NCBI GenBank assembly: GCA_001839685.1 | Contig: MLAK01000617.1 | Location: forward strand, 1 to 64,000 | Length of the DNA: 64,000 nucleotides | From: Tritrichomonas foetus | Lineage: Eukaryota > Parabasalia > Tritrichomonadida > Tritrichomonadidae | Reading direction: 5' to 3' | In this document: positions 27,329-38,300 of the stretch, piece by piece | How the letters are laid out: the number at the start of each line of letters is the position of its first letter | How positions within the stretch are numbered: the stretch's first letter is position 1 | Notes under the pieces: generated by a model | Told to the model about the DNA's origin: nothing | Database searches by the model: none | Seen by the model: only the letters and a program-made list of their open reading frames with translations | Position numbers and translations under genes: made by a program

Positions 27329-29450
27329 ATGAGTAATCCGACTTTTGCAGATGGACCACCCATTGAAGCATCTTCTAGCCAAGAATTAAACAGCCCCAAT
27401 CAAGGTAATATATCACAGCAAGTTTCCGACATGACAAACGGCCTATTGGGTGTTATTGATAATATTTCGTCATCAAAAGAATCGCTTTCGACTAGCAATA
27501 ATCAAAATGAAAATGAAATTGAATGCAAATCCGCTTTGAATCAAAATTCAAACCAAATTGAAAATAAATCAAGCGAAAATCTGGAAAGGAATGAAAACAG
27601 CAATTTCGCGAGTGACGATGGAATAAAACTTCAAGATCCAGTAGGCGCCCCGCCTGACATTTCTCCTCCTCCTCAAAACAACTCTGAATTGAGAGAATTA
27701 GATAATAATAATAATTCCAACAATTCTGGGCAAAATTTGAATGATTATCAATTTGCAACATCCCCTGAAAAAATTGATATTAAAATCACAACAGAAAATG
27801 AAGAAAAAGCTGACATAAGCAGCCAAGAATCTTATGAAAGAAATAAAAATGAAAACAGGGATGATAATGAAGATGATAATATAAATGAAAATAAAGATGA
27901 AAATAGAGATGATAATGAAGATGATAATATAAATGAAAATAGAGATGAAAATATAAACAATGATGATGAGAATATAAATAATAACGAAAATTCGGAAAAT
28001 AAAATGATGAATGCTCATGGAAATGAACATCATAAAAAGCCAAAAGAAGACTCACCAAGAACTCAATTCCGAAAAATGTTTTATGGCACAAACAACCCAA
28101 ACCAAAGACGGGCCAAAACAAGTTTTAAACCACGCCGACATTTCACCGATGACGTAACCGTTTCTCAAGAAACTGTTGAAAAAATGGCTGATGGAATTTT
28201 GAAAGGAAAATCATGTAAAATGACAAATCCTTTCGATGTTGCTGAAGTCATTGATGAGTTGAATTCAAGAAGGATCGATGCATTGGCAAATAATGATTAT
28301 CGTCAAAGCAAAAATATCAAAGATTCAATTGATAACATTCGTTCCAATTTTCGTCAAAGAGACAGAGAACTTTTACATAAAGAAATTGTGTCAAAACTTG
28401 AAGTGAGAAACCAAGAATCAATTGAAATTTTAGAAGAAACAAAAGAGAAGTATTTATTTCCTTTAATTTCTGAGTTTCTTGTTGGATTTTTTTGAAGCTG
28501 GAAAATATATTTGAGTTTTAATTATCTTCTTTCCTTTTTTATGACATTTTTATAGAAAAGGAAATGCTTTAATTTGGAATATCTTAACATTTATTAATAA
28601 TCAAGTTTCTAATTAGCTTCATAATAAAAACAGTATTTGCTTTTGTTGTGACTGACTTCATAAGTTAACTTTGATAAACCTTTGTTTTAAAATTATAGCT
28701 TCATTGAAATTGAACTTGAAACTAGGAATTAATTTTGGTAGATTGTTACTAACACTCAGATGGAAAACCAAACGCCAAGAACTCTCACGAGAACAAAAAG
28801 ATGCATTAATGGAACTCCAAGACCGTCATGAAATAGAGCACAGGCAACTTGAAAAAGAATGGAGCCAACCACATGTCTTACGTAAATTTTCGAAACGTTC
28901 CCCAAATATGCTTCAAAATTTACAAAAGGAAAAATATATGCTTCTTATTGGTGAATATGAAGGAGCTGAACAAATGAAGAAAATTAATGCACAGTTAGAA
29001 AAAGCTGAAACACTTGATCGTAAACAAGAAATGATGAATTCTTTTTTGGCTGCACAATCAAATTTGATTTCTAGACAAAAAAGTGAACTTACCAGGTTAA
29101 TAAGTGAGCAAACTAAAAAGCTTGATTTGTTAAACGAGTTTGAGCGCAAAGATATTGAAGTTAAAGTTAAAAGATTGACGGTTACACAATCTTTTTTGGA
29201 TGAAGAAAAAGATTTTAATAAATTTGTAGCGAAAAAATATAAAAGGCCAGCATCATGTATCGTTCCGAATACAGTTATGGCTTCTAGAGATGCACCACAA
29301 GATCTTCCACCTTTACCACGTGGGAAATTGGTTCCACATACAGTTTCCGATTTACTGGCAGTACGGAAACGTGCAATTGTGACTCCACTTCCACTTCCAC
29401 CATTTGCTGTAAGAAAGTACAAAATTCAAAGAGTTCGTGCATCTCAGTAA
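27329..29450 (+). CDS. Two-exon gene for an acidic, C-terminally coiled-coil protein of unknown function
   Basis: Exon 1 is 27329-28449 and exon 2 is 28760-29450. Joining them gives 1812 nt, 603 residues, with the intron splitting a Lys codon (AA|A) so that EETKE-K-WKTKRQ reads through. Residues 1-240 are low complexity (Ser/Asn/Asp/Glu), including a 16-residue repeat of DDNEDDNINEN type with a 48-bp period near 27860. Residues from about 280 are helical and charged. Exon 2 has long coiled coil (EQKDALMELQDRHEIEHRQL) and a basic, Pro-rich C-terminus (PLPLPPFAVRKYKIQ). I do not recognise a family; a cytoskeletal or trafficking scaffold is plausible but unproven. An annotation from open frames alone would split it into two genes. 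Confidence 0.85.
28450..28759 (+). other. Spliceosomal intron, 310 nt, with trichomonad 3' motif
   Basis: The 5' end is GTATTT and the 3' end is ACTAACACTCAG. The second is one base from the ACTAACACACAG block that carries branch point and acceptor in Trichomonas introns. Removal restores a single frame between two halves of the same coiled-coil protein. The known consensus donor is GTATGT; here the fifth base differs. Confidence 0.88.
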
Positions 29451-29925
29451 TTATGCTTATATTATATTTGATACTTGTGAATGAATATTTATTCATATTT
29501 GTTGCAGGTAGAATTTTTGTTTATTTATTTGATGTCTATTTATCCTATTAATTGTACAATATATTTTGTCGATAGATCATATGATTATTAATTATATTAT
29601 TTTTCGATATTCTTGAATGCCGCGTTGTCACTGTTTAATTTTGTTTTTATATCTTGTAATAAAAATGAGAGGAAAAAAAAAATTTTTTTTATTTATTTAT
29701 CTATTACTTTCATAGCTTGAAAAGGTATCAACAATTTTCATGCAAACTCTTAAAACAAAATTAACCGAATAAGATTGATGTACAAAGAAACTTAAATCGA
29801 AAAGAACAATAAACAATCAATAATAAACATTTCGCAAAATAAAAACAAATTTACATAATCATTAAATCATATAGACAAATTGATATAAATAATATATATT
29901 ACATATATAAATATATCAATGACAT
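29451..29925. other. Convergent intergenic region
   Basis: Tail-to-tail spacer with A- and T-runs near 29670-29690. No gene is supported. Confidence 0.5.
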
Positions 29926-32900
29926 TCATTCCATTTTGATGAATACATTTCCAACATGAACTGCATTTTGGATTTCATCTGAAGGACCTCCAGAAATACT
30001 CTGGAAACTTCTTCCAGTTCGAATTATTGGTGAGTGAGGCGGTGATACTCTTCGATTTAAAGAATTATTCAGTGGTTGTAAAATGTTCCTGCTTTTTCTA
30101 ACTGAATTTGCTCTTCTCCCATTCTTACTTCCAAAATTACTGTCATTGAAGCTTTTATTGTAGAAAGTTAGTTTTGGCATCTTCGACATCACTGCTGAAG
30201 CGAGTAAATCATTATTATCTCTGTCATTTGATGCCATTACAATAGTTTTTGGTTCAATACTGTTTTTCCAAGAAGAGCCTGAAGAAACAAATCTTCTTGG
30301 AGAGCGAGCACTATTTACATTTCTTGGTCTCACTTCGAAGACAGGCAAGTAATCGTCTTCATTATTATTAACATTTTCATTTCTATTTTGTATTAGTGCT
30401 GGACTGAGTGGATTGCTGTTGTAGTTTTCATCAAGAGAAGTCAATTTTATATTAGAGAAATTGCTATTTCTAGGTCTTGAGTAACTATTAGAGTTATTAC
30501 TGTTATTATTAAATAGAATCCTTTCAACAACAGCTCCATGAGCCTGTGGTGGCGGTGGTTGCATGAAATTCGAAGATGTAATAACAGTTACGTTATTTGG
30601 TCGAGCAATTTGTCTTGCTGATGAAACATCTCTTCGATAAATAGGCGCGTTGTAAGTTGAAGACTTTCCTCGCATGCTTGCTGGTCTTCTCCCACTATTG
30701 GGAGCACTATATAAACCATTGCTATTTATATCATTATCACTTAAAAATTGATCATTATTTTCGGAGAGCTCATTAATGGAAATAGGTGAGTTTGCCCATC
30801 GAAAACGTGGTTTATAAGTGTCTACTCCATATTGTGAAGTTGACCGAAGTTCATCTGTGTTTAAGAGTGTTGTACATCTGTAAAGAAGATGCTGTAAATC
30901 TCGGTCACGCTCAATTCGATCAACAAGTGGGCGAAATTCCACTCTTCCCCGACTGTAAAGTGCCAAAACAGCATCAGGATCAATAATCACATTTGGTGGT
31001 GGCATCCTGAACAGTGGAGGGCCTACATTTCGAGGGGGTGGCGTTCTTGAACGAAGTGGTTTTCGTTGCCTCACATTAACCTTTCCCCAACGAATTGGAG
31101 GAGGTGTTGGACATCTTTTTCGCTGATCGGCAATTGCATCCACTTCAGTTGGACGCCAAGAAGGATCTTGAATGAGGTTAAAGCCGCTTGAATCGCCATT
31201 TCTAGCATTGGATCCTTTCAAATTCGGGTTTCCATTTCTATTCAAGCGAGGAAGCATTGAAGATCCTCCAGCATGGTGATTATTACCACCATCGTTCCCT
31301 GGATGTGGGCCATTCATGTGAACTTCACGAATTTGTCCCTTTCGTGGTGATTTTGATCCATTGATGATGTCTGGAAGATGAGGTTGCTTACCTCCGCCAT
31401 TCAAGCTATAACTACCACCATCATTTACACTACCTAAATTGTTGTCATTATTACCATTCGTATCGCTTGTGTTACTGCCATATTTTTGATCATTTGAACC
31501 ATTTGGGTTCACATTGTTAAGATCATTGCTTGTAATATCATCATTGTTGAATTTGTCTGGCTGGGTTCCTATATCAGCTGTATTCGCCTTCTTTTTACCA
31601 TTTGGAACATAAACTTCAGTGGCGACATTGTCTGAACCATCAGTAGCAACAGAAGTACCAAATCCTTGCTTTCCACTTACATTTCCTCCATTTGAGACAA
31701 ACTCTGGATTTCCGCTTCCATGATGTGAATTGTAACCGTTTCCGTTTCCTTTGTTTCCGTTATTTCCACATTGGCTGTTTTCCATTCCATTATTGTTTGT
31801 GTTATTTCCAAAATTTGCAGATCCTTCAGGGATGTAAATATTTGAAACACCAACTTTTGATGATTCACCTTTTTTATTTTTTCCGGAAGGATTTTGGGAT
31901 TTTGTAGAATCACCACCTTTGCTTGCTTTTCCTTTTGTCTTTGATGAACTTCCACCACCACTACCTGAACCGGTTCCACCAGCTTTTTCTTTCCCTTTGT
32001 ATTTGGAATTTTTTGAATTTCCTTGTTTTGTTGAAGCTCCAACTTGTGATTTTGTTTTTGTTGCGGCAGAATCTGTGTTTCCGGCTCTAATTCCTGAATA
32101 TTTATTCTGATTGTTATTATTATTATTTGTGTTCGAGATGTTATTGATATTGTTGGAAGTATTTTCAGTGTCATTTATCGTTTTAGCTTTCTTATCAGAT
32201 TTATTATTATTTTTATTTGTCAGTGATTCATCATCATCGTCGTCGCCATCGTCACTATAATATGAATATTCATCATCTTTATTCGTAGAATACTTTTTCA
32301 TTCTTAGAATTAATGGCTCTTCATCTTTATCAAATTGTTTTGCTAAAGCTGCGAAATCGATGTTACCACTTGTACTGTTATTCACATTGGACTTATTTGG
32401 TTTATTTTTAGAACCAAATAAATTATCCATAATATTTGAAATATCTTTTGGCTTTTTATTTTCAATTACAGGCGGTTCATTATCTTTTGCTTTCACTTTT
32501 TTCACCTTCTTTCTTTTGGATGCAGCTTTTTCTTTATCAATTGAACTATTAATGAAATCAGAAAGTTCTTTTCCTTCTTTTGGTTTTCTTTTCTTTTTCC
32601 CTTTGTCATCATCAGCTTCATTGGAAACATTTTGCGCTTCTTTTTCTTGATTTTCTTCTTCTTCTTTTTTCTTATAATTATCATTACTTGGGGCGATTTT
32701 TGGTACACCCATATGATCTTCTCTCATTCCATTTAATGCTTGCATCATTTCAAGCTTCTTTTTAATAGTTTCTTCATCATTTTCATCATCAATTTTCTCT
32801 TTATTATTTTTGCCACCTTCATCATAATCACCAACCGAAATTGGTTTACTTGGAGCTGTTGACGTACTATTTAGGTTATTATTACTATTAGCATATTTTT

Positions 32901-35022
32901 TGTAATTGAAATTTGAATTAGAAAACGGCTTTCTTTTCTTTTTACTTTTCTTTTCACTAATTCCATCACTTTCATCAAAAGTTGGCGAAATTTCTTCTTC
33001 AAGTGGCTCAATTAATTCTCTTGAAAGACAATCTGGTATTTTATCATAATTATCGATTTCTGGTACTTCTTCGTCAAATTCTTCTTTTGTGAAAATGCTA
33101 ATTTGCATAACTTCAGTGTCAGTTGCAACTAAAATATCTTTTTTACCATTCATTACTGCGCAGGCATATAAAGGAAGTGGTAAACAAATTTGATTTAATT
33201 TTTCATTATTATAATCCCATATTAAAAGATCGCCATCTAGTGAAGATGATAACCAAATTTTTTGTGAAAATGAAAAGGCAGTGATTGGTGCAGAATGTGG
33301 TTTTTGATTTGCATGTGTTTCTTTGGCAAACATTCCGTCATGTATTTCAATTCGACTGAGATGCCCATCATCATATCCATAAGTTAAAGTATTTGCAAAT
33401 AATGATGTTATTTTCGTACCATTTTCAACAGTGTCCATTATCTGGCCTTTATATATATCAAAAAGAATTGTTCGTGAATTAAATACCATTATAATCAAAC
33501 CACTTTCTAAATGATAAAATAAATGTAATAAAATCTCATCAACGACTGAAAAATGCTTAAATGTTTGCATTGTATAATAATCAAGTAGAAATAGATCACT
33601 TTTCTTTGAAGCAACTGCATAACACCATTTATCCTCATATCTACATATTGTCATAAATGATGCTTTAATTTTCATTGTCATTGTTTCTTCGCAAGGGGCA
33701 ACACCTGTATCAAACCCAACAAGTGTTCCATCTTCGAAAAGAAAGAAAAGGACATCTCGTCGAGCATCTTCAGGTAAAGTTCTCAACACTTGTAAATCAT
33801 ATTGCAATTTTTCTTGATTGAAATTATAGTGTTCAACAAGTCCACGATCATAAAAGAATGAAACAGGATGAACAGCTATAGAAGGAGTAGCTACTGTCAT
33901 TTTATTTCCATCACAAGGTGAATATAATTTCATAAATGCTGTATTTGTAGCTACAAGAATACGAGAAGCATCCATAAACTTGTTACAACGACTTATTTGA
34001 CGAGTATCGTTAATGTGCAAATTCCAGACTTTCCAAGGAATGACAATTTTTAAAGCTTTTAGAAGAGAATGATAGCAAACGCATAAATAAGGAACATTAT
34101 TAATACGAAGAAAGAAAAGTCGTGAAGGTCTCGATGGTAAGGTGTAGCAGAAGAATGTACGAGACGTCTTTATATTCAAAATAAAAAGATTGTGATATGA
34201 ATCTAAACAAATGACGTTTTCATTATCAATGAAAAACATGGCAAGAACAGTTGAAACAACAGCAGAAAACATTTCTTCAATATGGCCAATTTTTCCCCAT
34301 AAAACCATTCCATTTTGTGAATCACATGTTAGTAGTTTGGGCGATTTGGGATGAACTGCATAAACAGTTGTTGGGGTTGAAGGAAAGTTACTGAGAACTT
34401 TTTCTTTTTTACCATCAAGATTAAAAGCACAGAATCCCTCACTTGACGGTAAAATTATTAATTCTTTTTCATAATCAAAAACAGGTGAAACCATAATCGG
34501 CGTGTTATGGCTTGACGCAAATTTGGATCGAAAGGATATCGATACTTTTGGCTTCACAACGGAAAGCCTGCTCATTGTGTATTCAAAATTATATACTCGA
34601 ATTCCATCGCCAACAGTAACGATTGCTTTTGATTTGGGCGAGTAAAAAAAATGGAAAATTCCACATTGGTTCGTCTGATAATCTTCTTCCAAAAGCGGGT
34701 GAGATAAGTCTGATAATTGAAAAACACTAATTTTGCCAAGTTGAAGACTGACCCCTATCAAAAAATCGGTATCTGGAACGAGCGTACATGTGGAGAACTT
34801 CAATGGATATTTCATTTTGACTATATCTCGCTCTATTTTAATAATTTCTTTTGATGTTGATACAATGCATTCGCGATAATTGATCGGAAAAACGCTCATT
34901 ATGTTTCCTGTGCCGAATGTAAGTGAGAAATCATCAAAAATTCCGAATTTGATGACTTCTTGATCATCCATATAAAGATTATGTAGAAAATTTTCCTCAA
35001 ACGTATATTTAAAAAAAATCAT
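29926..35022 (-). CDS. WD40-repeat protein with a long disordered C-terminal tail
   Basis: The 1698-residue protein starts at the ATG at 35022; the codon at 35064 is TTG, and TCA sits directly before the ATG. Residues 1 to about 690 are degenerate WD40 propeller blades, probably two propellers. Clear elements include VYAVHPKSPKLLTCDSQNGM and APITAFSFSQKIWLSSSLDG followed by LLIWDYNNE. The rest is disordered: Lys/Glu-rich, then Asn/Ser/Gly-rich with poly-Asn and acidic runs (SDDGDDDDDES), then an Arg/Pro-rich part (RKPLRSRTPPPRNVG). The architecture suggests a scaffold for a large complex. Members of several WD40 families (ciliary, trafficking, RNA-processing) look like this, so no specific role is claimed. 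Confidence 0.85.
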   Translation of the reverse strand: MIFFKYTFEENFLHNLYMDDQEVIKFGIFDDFSLTFGTGNIMSVFPINYRECIVSTSKEIIKIERDIVKMKYPLKFSTCTLVPDTDFLIGVSLQLGKISVFQLSDLSHPLLEEDYQTNQCGIFHFFYSPKSKAIVTVGDGIRVYNFEYTMSRLSVVKPKVSISFRSKFASSHNTPIMVSPVFDYEKELIILPSSEGFCAFNLDGKKEKVLSNFPSTPTTVYAVHPKSPKLLTCDSQNGMVLWGKIGHIEEMFSAVVSTVLAMFFIDNENVICLDSYHNLFILNIKTSRTFFCYTLPSRPSRLFFLRINNVPYLCVCYHSLLKALKIVIPWKVWNLHINDTRQISRCNKFMDASRILVATNTAFMKLYSPCDGNKMTVATPSIAVHPVSFFYDRGLVEHYNFNQEKLQYDLQVLRTLPEDARRDVLFFLFEDGTLVGFDTGVAPCEETMTMKIKASFMTICRYEDKWCYAVASKKSDLFLLDYYTMQTFKHFSVVDEILLHLFYHLESGLIIMVFNSRTILFDIYKGQIMDTVENGTKITSLFANTLTYGYDDGHLSRIEIHDGMFAKETHANQKPHSAPITAFSFSQKIWLSSSLDGDLLIWDYNNEKLNQICLPLPLYACAVMNGKKDILVATDTEVMQISIFTKEEFDEEVPEIDNYDKIPDCLSRELIEPLEEEISPTFDESDGISEKKSKKKRKPFSNSNFNYKKYANSNNNLNSTSTAPSKPISVGDYDEGGKNNKEKIDDENDEETIKKKLEMMQALNGMREDHMGVPKIAPSNDNYKKKEEEENQEKEAQNVSNEADDDKGKKKRKPKEGKELSDFINSSIDKEKAASKRKKVKKVKAKDNEPPVIENKKPKDISNIMDNLFGSKNKPNKSNVNNSTSGNIDFAALAKQFDKDEEPLILRMKKYSTNKDDEYSYYSDDGDDDDDESLTNKNNNKSDKKAKTINDTENTSNNINNISNTNNNNNNQNKYSGIRAGNTDSAATKTKSQVGASTKQGNSKNSKYKGKEKAGGTGSGSGGGSSSKTKGKASKGGDSTKSQNPSGKNKKGESSKVGVSNIYIPEGSANFGNNTNNNGMENSQCGNNGNKGNGNGYNSHHGSGNPEFVSNGGNVSGKQGFGTSVATDGSDNVATEVYVPNGKKKANTADIGTQPDKFNNDDITSNDLNNVNPNGSNDQKYGSNTSDTNGNNDNNLGSVNDGGSYSLNGGGKQPHLPDIINGSKSPRKGQIREVHMNGPHPGNDGGNNHHAGGSSMLPRLNRNGNPNLKGSNARNGDSSGFNLIQDPSWRPTEVDAIADQRKRCPTPPPIRWGKVNVRQRKPLRSRTPPPRNVGPPLFRMPPPNVIIDPDAVLALYSRGRVEFRPLVDRIERDRDLQHLLYRCTTLLNTDELRSTSQYGVDTYKPRFRWANSPISINELSENNDQFLSDNDINSNGLYSAPNSGRRPASMRGKSSTYNAPIYRRDVSSARQIARPNNVTVITSSNFMQPPPPQAHGAVVERILFNNNSNNSNSYSRPRNSNFSNIKLTSLDENYNSNPLSPALIQNRNENVNNNEDDYLPVFEVRPRNVNSARSPRRFVSSGSSWKNSIEPKTIVMASNDRDNNDLLASAVMSKMPKLTFYNKSFNDSNFGSKNGRRANSVRKSRNILQPLNNSLNRRVSPPHSPIIRTGRSFQSISGGPSDEIQNAVHVGNVFIKME

Positions 35023-35025
35023 TGA
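35020..35025 (-). promoter_or_regulatory. TCAATG: initiator-like TCA abutting the WD40 gene start codon
   Basis: The minus strand reads ATACATCAATG. This supports the ATG at 35022 over the upstream TTG and implies a leader of about one base if the A of TCA is +1. Confidence 0.4.
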
Positions 35026-35133
35026 TGTATAAAATTGAATCGTTCTTTGATCGATTTCTATCAAAATGTTTTCAGTGAATTGAGTTTATAAGTGGTCGTT
35101 GAATTAAATTTGTCTTTCAACGAGAAGTGAATA

Positions 35134-35171
35134 TCATATCAAATGTCATCATTATATGACATTTGATATGA
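35134..35171. repeat. Perfect 16-bp inverted repeat in the WD40/USP divergent promoter
   Basis: TCATATCAAATGTCAT (35134-35149) is followed by a 6-base spacer and the exact reverse complement (35156-35171). It lies 112 bp from the WD40 start and 193 bp from the USP start. It could be a regulator's binding site or a cruciform. Confidence 0.9.
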
Positions 35172-35181
35172 ACAAGATCTG

Positions 35182-35200
35182 AATAAGATATGATCTTATT
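35182..35200. repeat. Second palindrome, 8-bp arms
   Basis: AATAAGAT, three bases, ATCTTATT: a smaller perfect inverted repeat 11 bp after the first, in the same divergent promoter. Confidence 0.75.
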
Positions 35201-35363
35201 TCACCATTATTTTATTTCATCGAAGAAGGTGAAAAACAGTCAAATCAATAAACGGTCGCCAAAAAGATTTTGCCATTACCTATAAACTATCCAATTTTCG
35301 ATTTTTTCTTTTTCGTGACATCAAATTCAATAAAAAATTTCTCAACTCGAAAAAATTGTGGAA

Positions 35364-38300
35364 ATGATACAGCCAGAAGAAGATTTTAACACATGGATTC
35401 TTATAGCATGTTCTACAATCGACGATCCAGAACAATTCAGCTATTTTATACCCGATATACAAAGAATGATTTATTCTATTATTGATTATCATTCTTTGCC
35501 ACCGCCGATTACAAATGAAACCGTAACATTTATTATTAGATTGAATAACGACATTCTGTTCAAATCTCTTTCAATTTCAAGGATGAGCGACGACCTAATC
35601 GAACTGTTTCGAGATTTGTTTTTTACTGTCCTCGATTTTGCGAAATACGGAATTATGGTTCGAAATGAGCATATTATTAAATGCGGATTTACATTAATTC
35701 AAAACCACGGATTTCCAATATTCAGAATATCAGATGAATTATCTAGTATTGTAATTGCAGATTATGCATTTAAAATTGAACTTTACCAGTTGTCATATAA
35801 AGAGCTAGCCAACGGACCCGAAAATATTGGAATTTTTGCTGCCTATTATCATATCATTGATGAATTAAGTATGAATGATGAATCATTTTATTTAATTGAT
35901 TTTTCTACAATTTGCGCTAGAGCAGCATTAAAACTTGCTCGTGAAAATCCAAGAATGAATACTCAAGCAATTTCTCGAATCTTCACTCGAATCTTGGGAG
36001 ACATCACGCATGATAATTATGATACGTCAGAAATTATAGAATTCTGCTTGCCATGGCTGGATCTTTTTTGTTTTTTCGCAAAAAGTGGAATTTTTGAAAA
36101 AGTATTATTCGGATTTCAACAAATCAAAGAACTTTTTGATGATGAAAAATTGGTAGAAGGCGTGATTGATTATTTTTCAACTCCTGAAAATCTAAAAATT
36201 TTTGAATTTAAAACCATCCATCCCGAATTATGTCAATATGTTAGTGAAATTTTAACTTATCTTGCTGATTATGATTTTGTTCCGATTGAATTACTTACGT
36301 CTTTATGGAATTTACATTCAGTCCAACATTCTTCTGATTTATCGAAATTTTTAGTGATTTTTTCATCAATTGCAACAACTTTGTCTATCGCAAAATTGAA
36401 TATTTTAGTCCCACTTTGCATTTCTCCTGCGAAAGAAAATGAAAGTGAAGAATGGATTAATTTTTTGTTCATTTTTGGTCGAAATGTTGGCGAAAGAACT
36501 GAAGCTGAATCTTGTTTTGAATTAATTCGTGATAAACTTTTAACTCTTTCGTTTACACCTGGCCCATTTCAATTACTTATACAAAATAAATTACCAGCAA
36601 TAATTAATTATCATTTAAATAGAGAATCATTTAACTCGATCTACTTCAAATTAAAAGAACATGGAAACGAAAATCCATTTTTTATTTATAGTTTATTAAG
36701 TGCTGCATTTTTTTCACAGCATTTTGAAAATAGAAGTGAAGCAGAAGAACTTTTAAATAAAACATTTGAAAATCTTGAAAGTATTAATGATGAATCTTCT
36801 CAAAATGTGATTTTAACATTTATTGGAAGTTTATGTTATAATAATTTACTTGAATTAGAAAATGAACAATTAGATATTATTTTTAAATATAAAAATTCAA
36901 AAGATTTTGTTAATTTAGTTTCACGCTTAATTCTTCGTGATTTGATTCCAATTGATCATCTTCAACGCATCATTTTACACATACCACCTGAGGAAATAAA
37001 TGATCAAATTTACTATTTGGTGAGTACAATTGTCAAATTTTATAATGAATTAGGTCAAGATTTCAGAATAAGAAAATTACCATTCATTCATGAAAAGCTT
37101 CTTTGGGAAATGTCATTAAAACGATCATCACAAACCGAAAATTTTGCTGAATTTTTATGTAAATTGTATTCAAGTAATGATGGTATTAACTTATCTGATT
37201 ATGATATGATGTCAACTTTTATTCAAACATGGAATGAATATTTTTTTGGTTCTTCAGATAAAGATATTGCTATTTCTTTATTAAGAAATTTTATTCATGA
37301 AATTGAATCAACAATTGATGTTGAAAGTTATAACATTAAACGACATACAATATCAGTTAATCAAAAAATGATTCATGTAGAAATTAATTCAAATCTTCTT
37401 TCATCCAATTTGGCATTTGATTTACCCGAAAACACTTTGGTTTTAGTTGTTAAACATAGGGTTGCAAGAGTTGCATTCATTACAGTAAATGAATTCATAT
37501 TTTTACGCTTCAATAAAGTTGTTGAAGCAAGAGCAACGTTAAGGCAAATTGCTGGTAATCAAAATTCACTTAAATTTAATATCAAAATGATCATGAAAGA
37601 TAAAGTAAGACCAAATAGATATGATAGAAAAGTAATTCCCTCGCAATTAATTATGCAAAGCTCAGAAACAGTGAATTATCTAGTATCCTTACTCAAAGAC
37701 AATAATAAAGAAGCAAAACTTCTTTTGGATTTTCTTCCAACAAATGTAGATACACTTATTCATATTGATGAAATGAAGAAAAGAAAATCATTTGACTATT
37801 CATCATTTTTACCTTTGGAATTTCCGAATCTGTTTATGTATAATTTTGAAGCTTTAATTGAGAAGTTCAACGAAAATGTGAATCAAATTAAAAATCATTT
37901 TCGAAGAACAGGTGGTTTTCATTATTTAATTAAAGCAATTTTAAATGAAGAATTATCAACAAAAGTTATTGCATTTATGAAAAAGGAAATGGATGATTTC
38001 ATAAAACGAGAACTTTCTCAAGAACTTTTTGATGTTTTATTACCTCATCTTATTAAAATTGAAGACAATACCAGTCAATTTATTGCTATTATTGAGTTTC
38101 TTAAACCAATTTTTTCACTCGAAAATTTGAATATTCAACTACCCAATAATTTTGCTAATGATATTTTGAAACCACTTATTTTCTCTAAATATTCAATAAA
38201 TAGAAAAACTATTCCAGAATTTTTATCGCACCTCAATATTCCACTTTCAATGTTTATTGATTTTATTGAATTTGTTACTGAAGAGACAGCTGATACTTTT

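Noticed and set aside
28671..29450. An independent gene downstream of the acidic protein
   Set aside because: Its first codons lie in the intron; the intron boundary and restored frame show it is exon 2.
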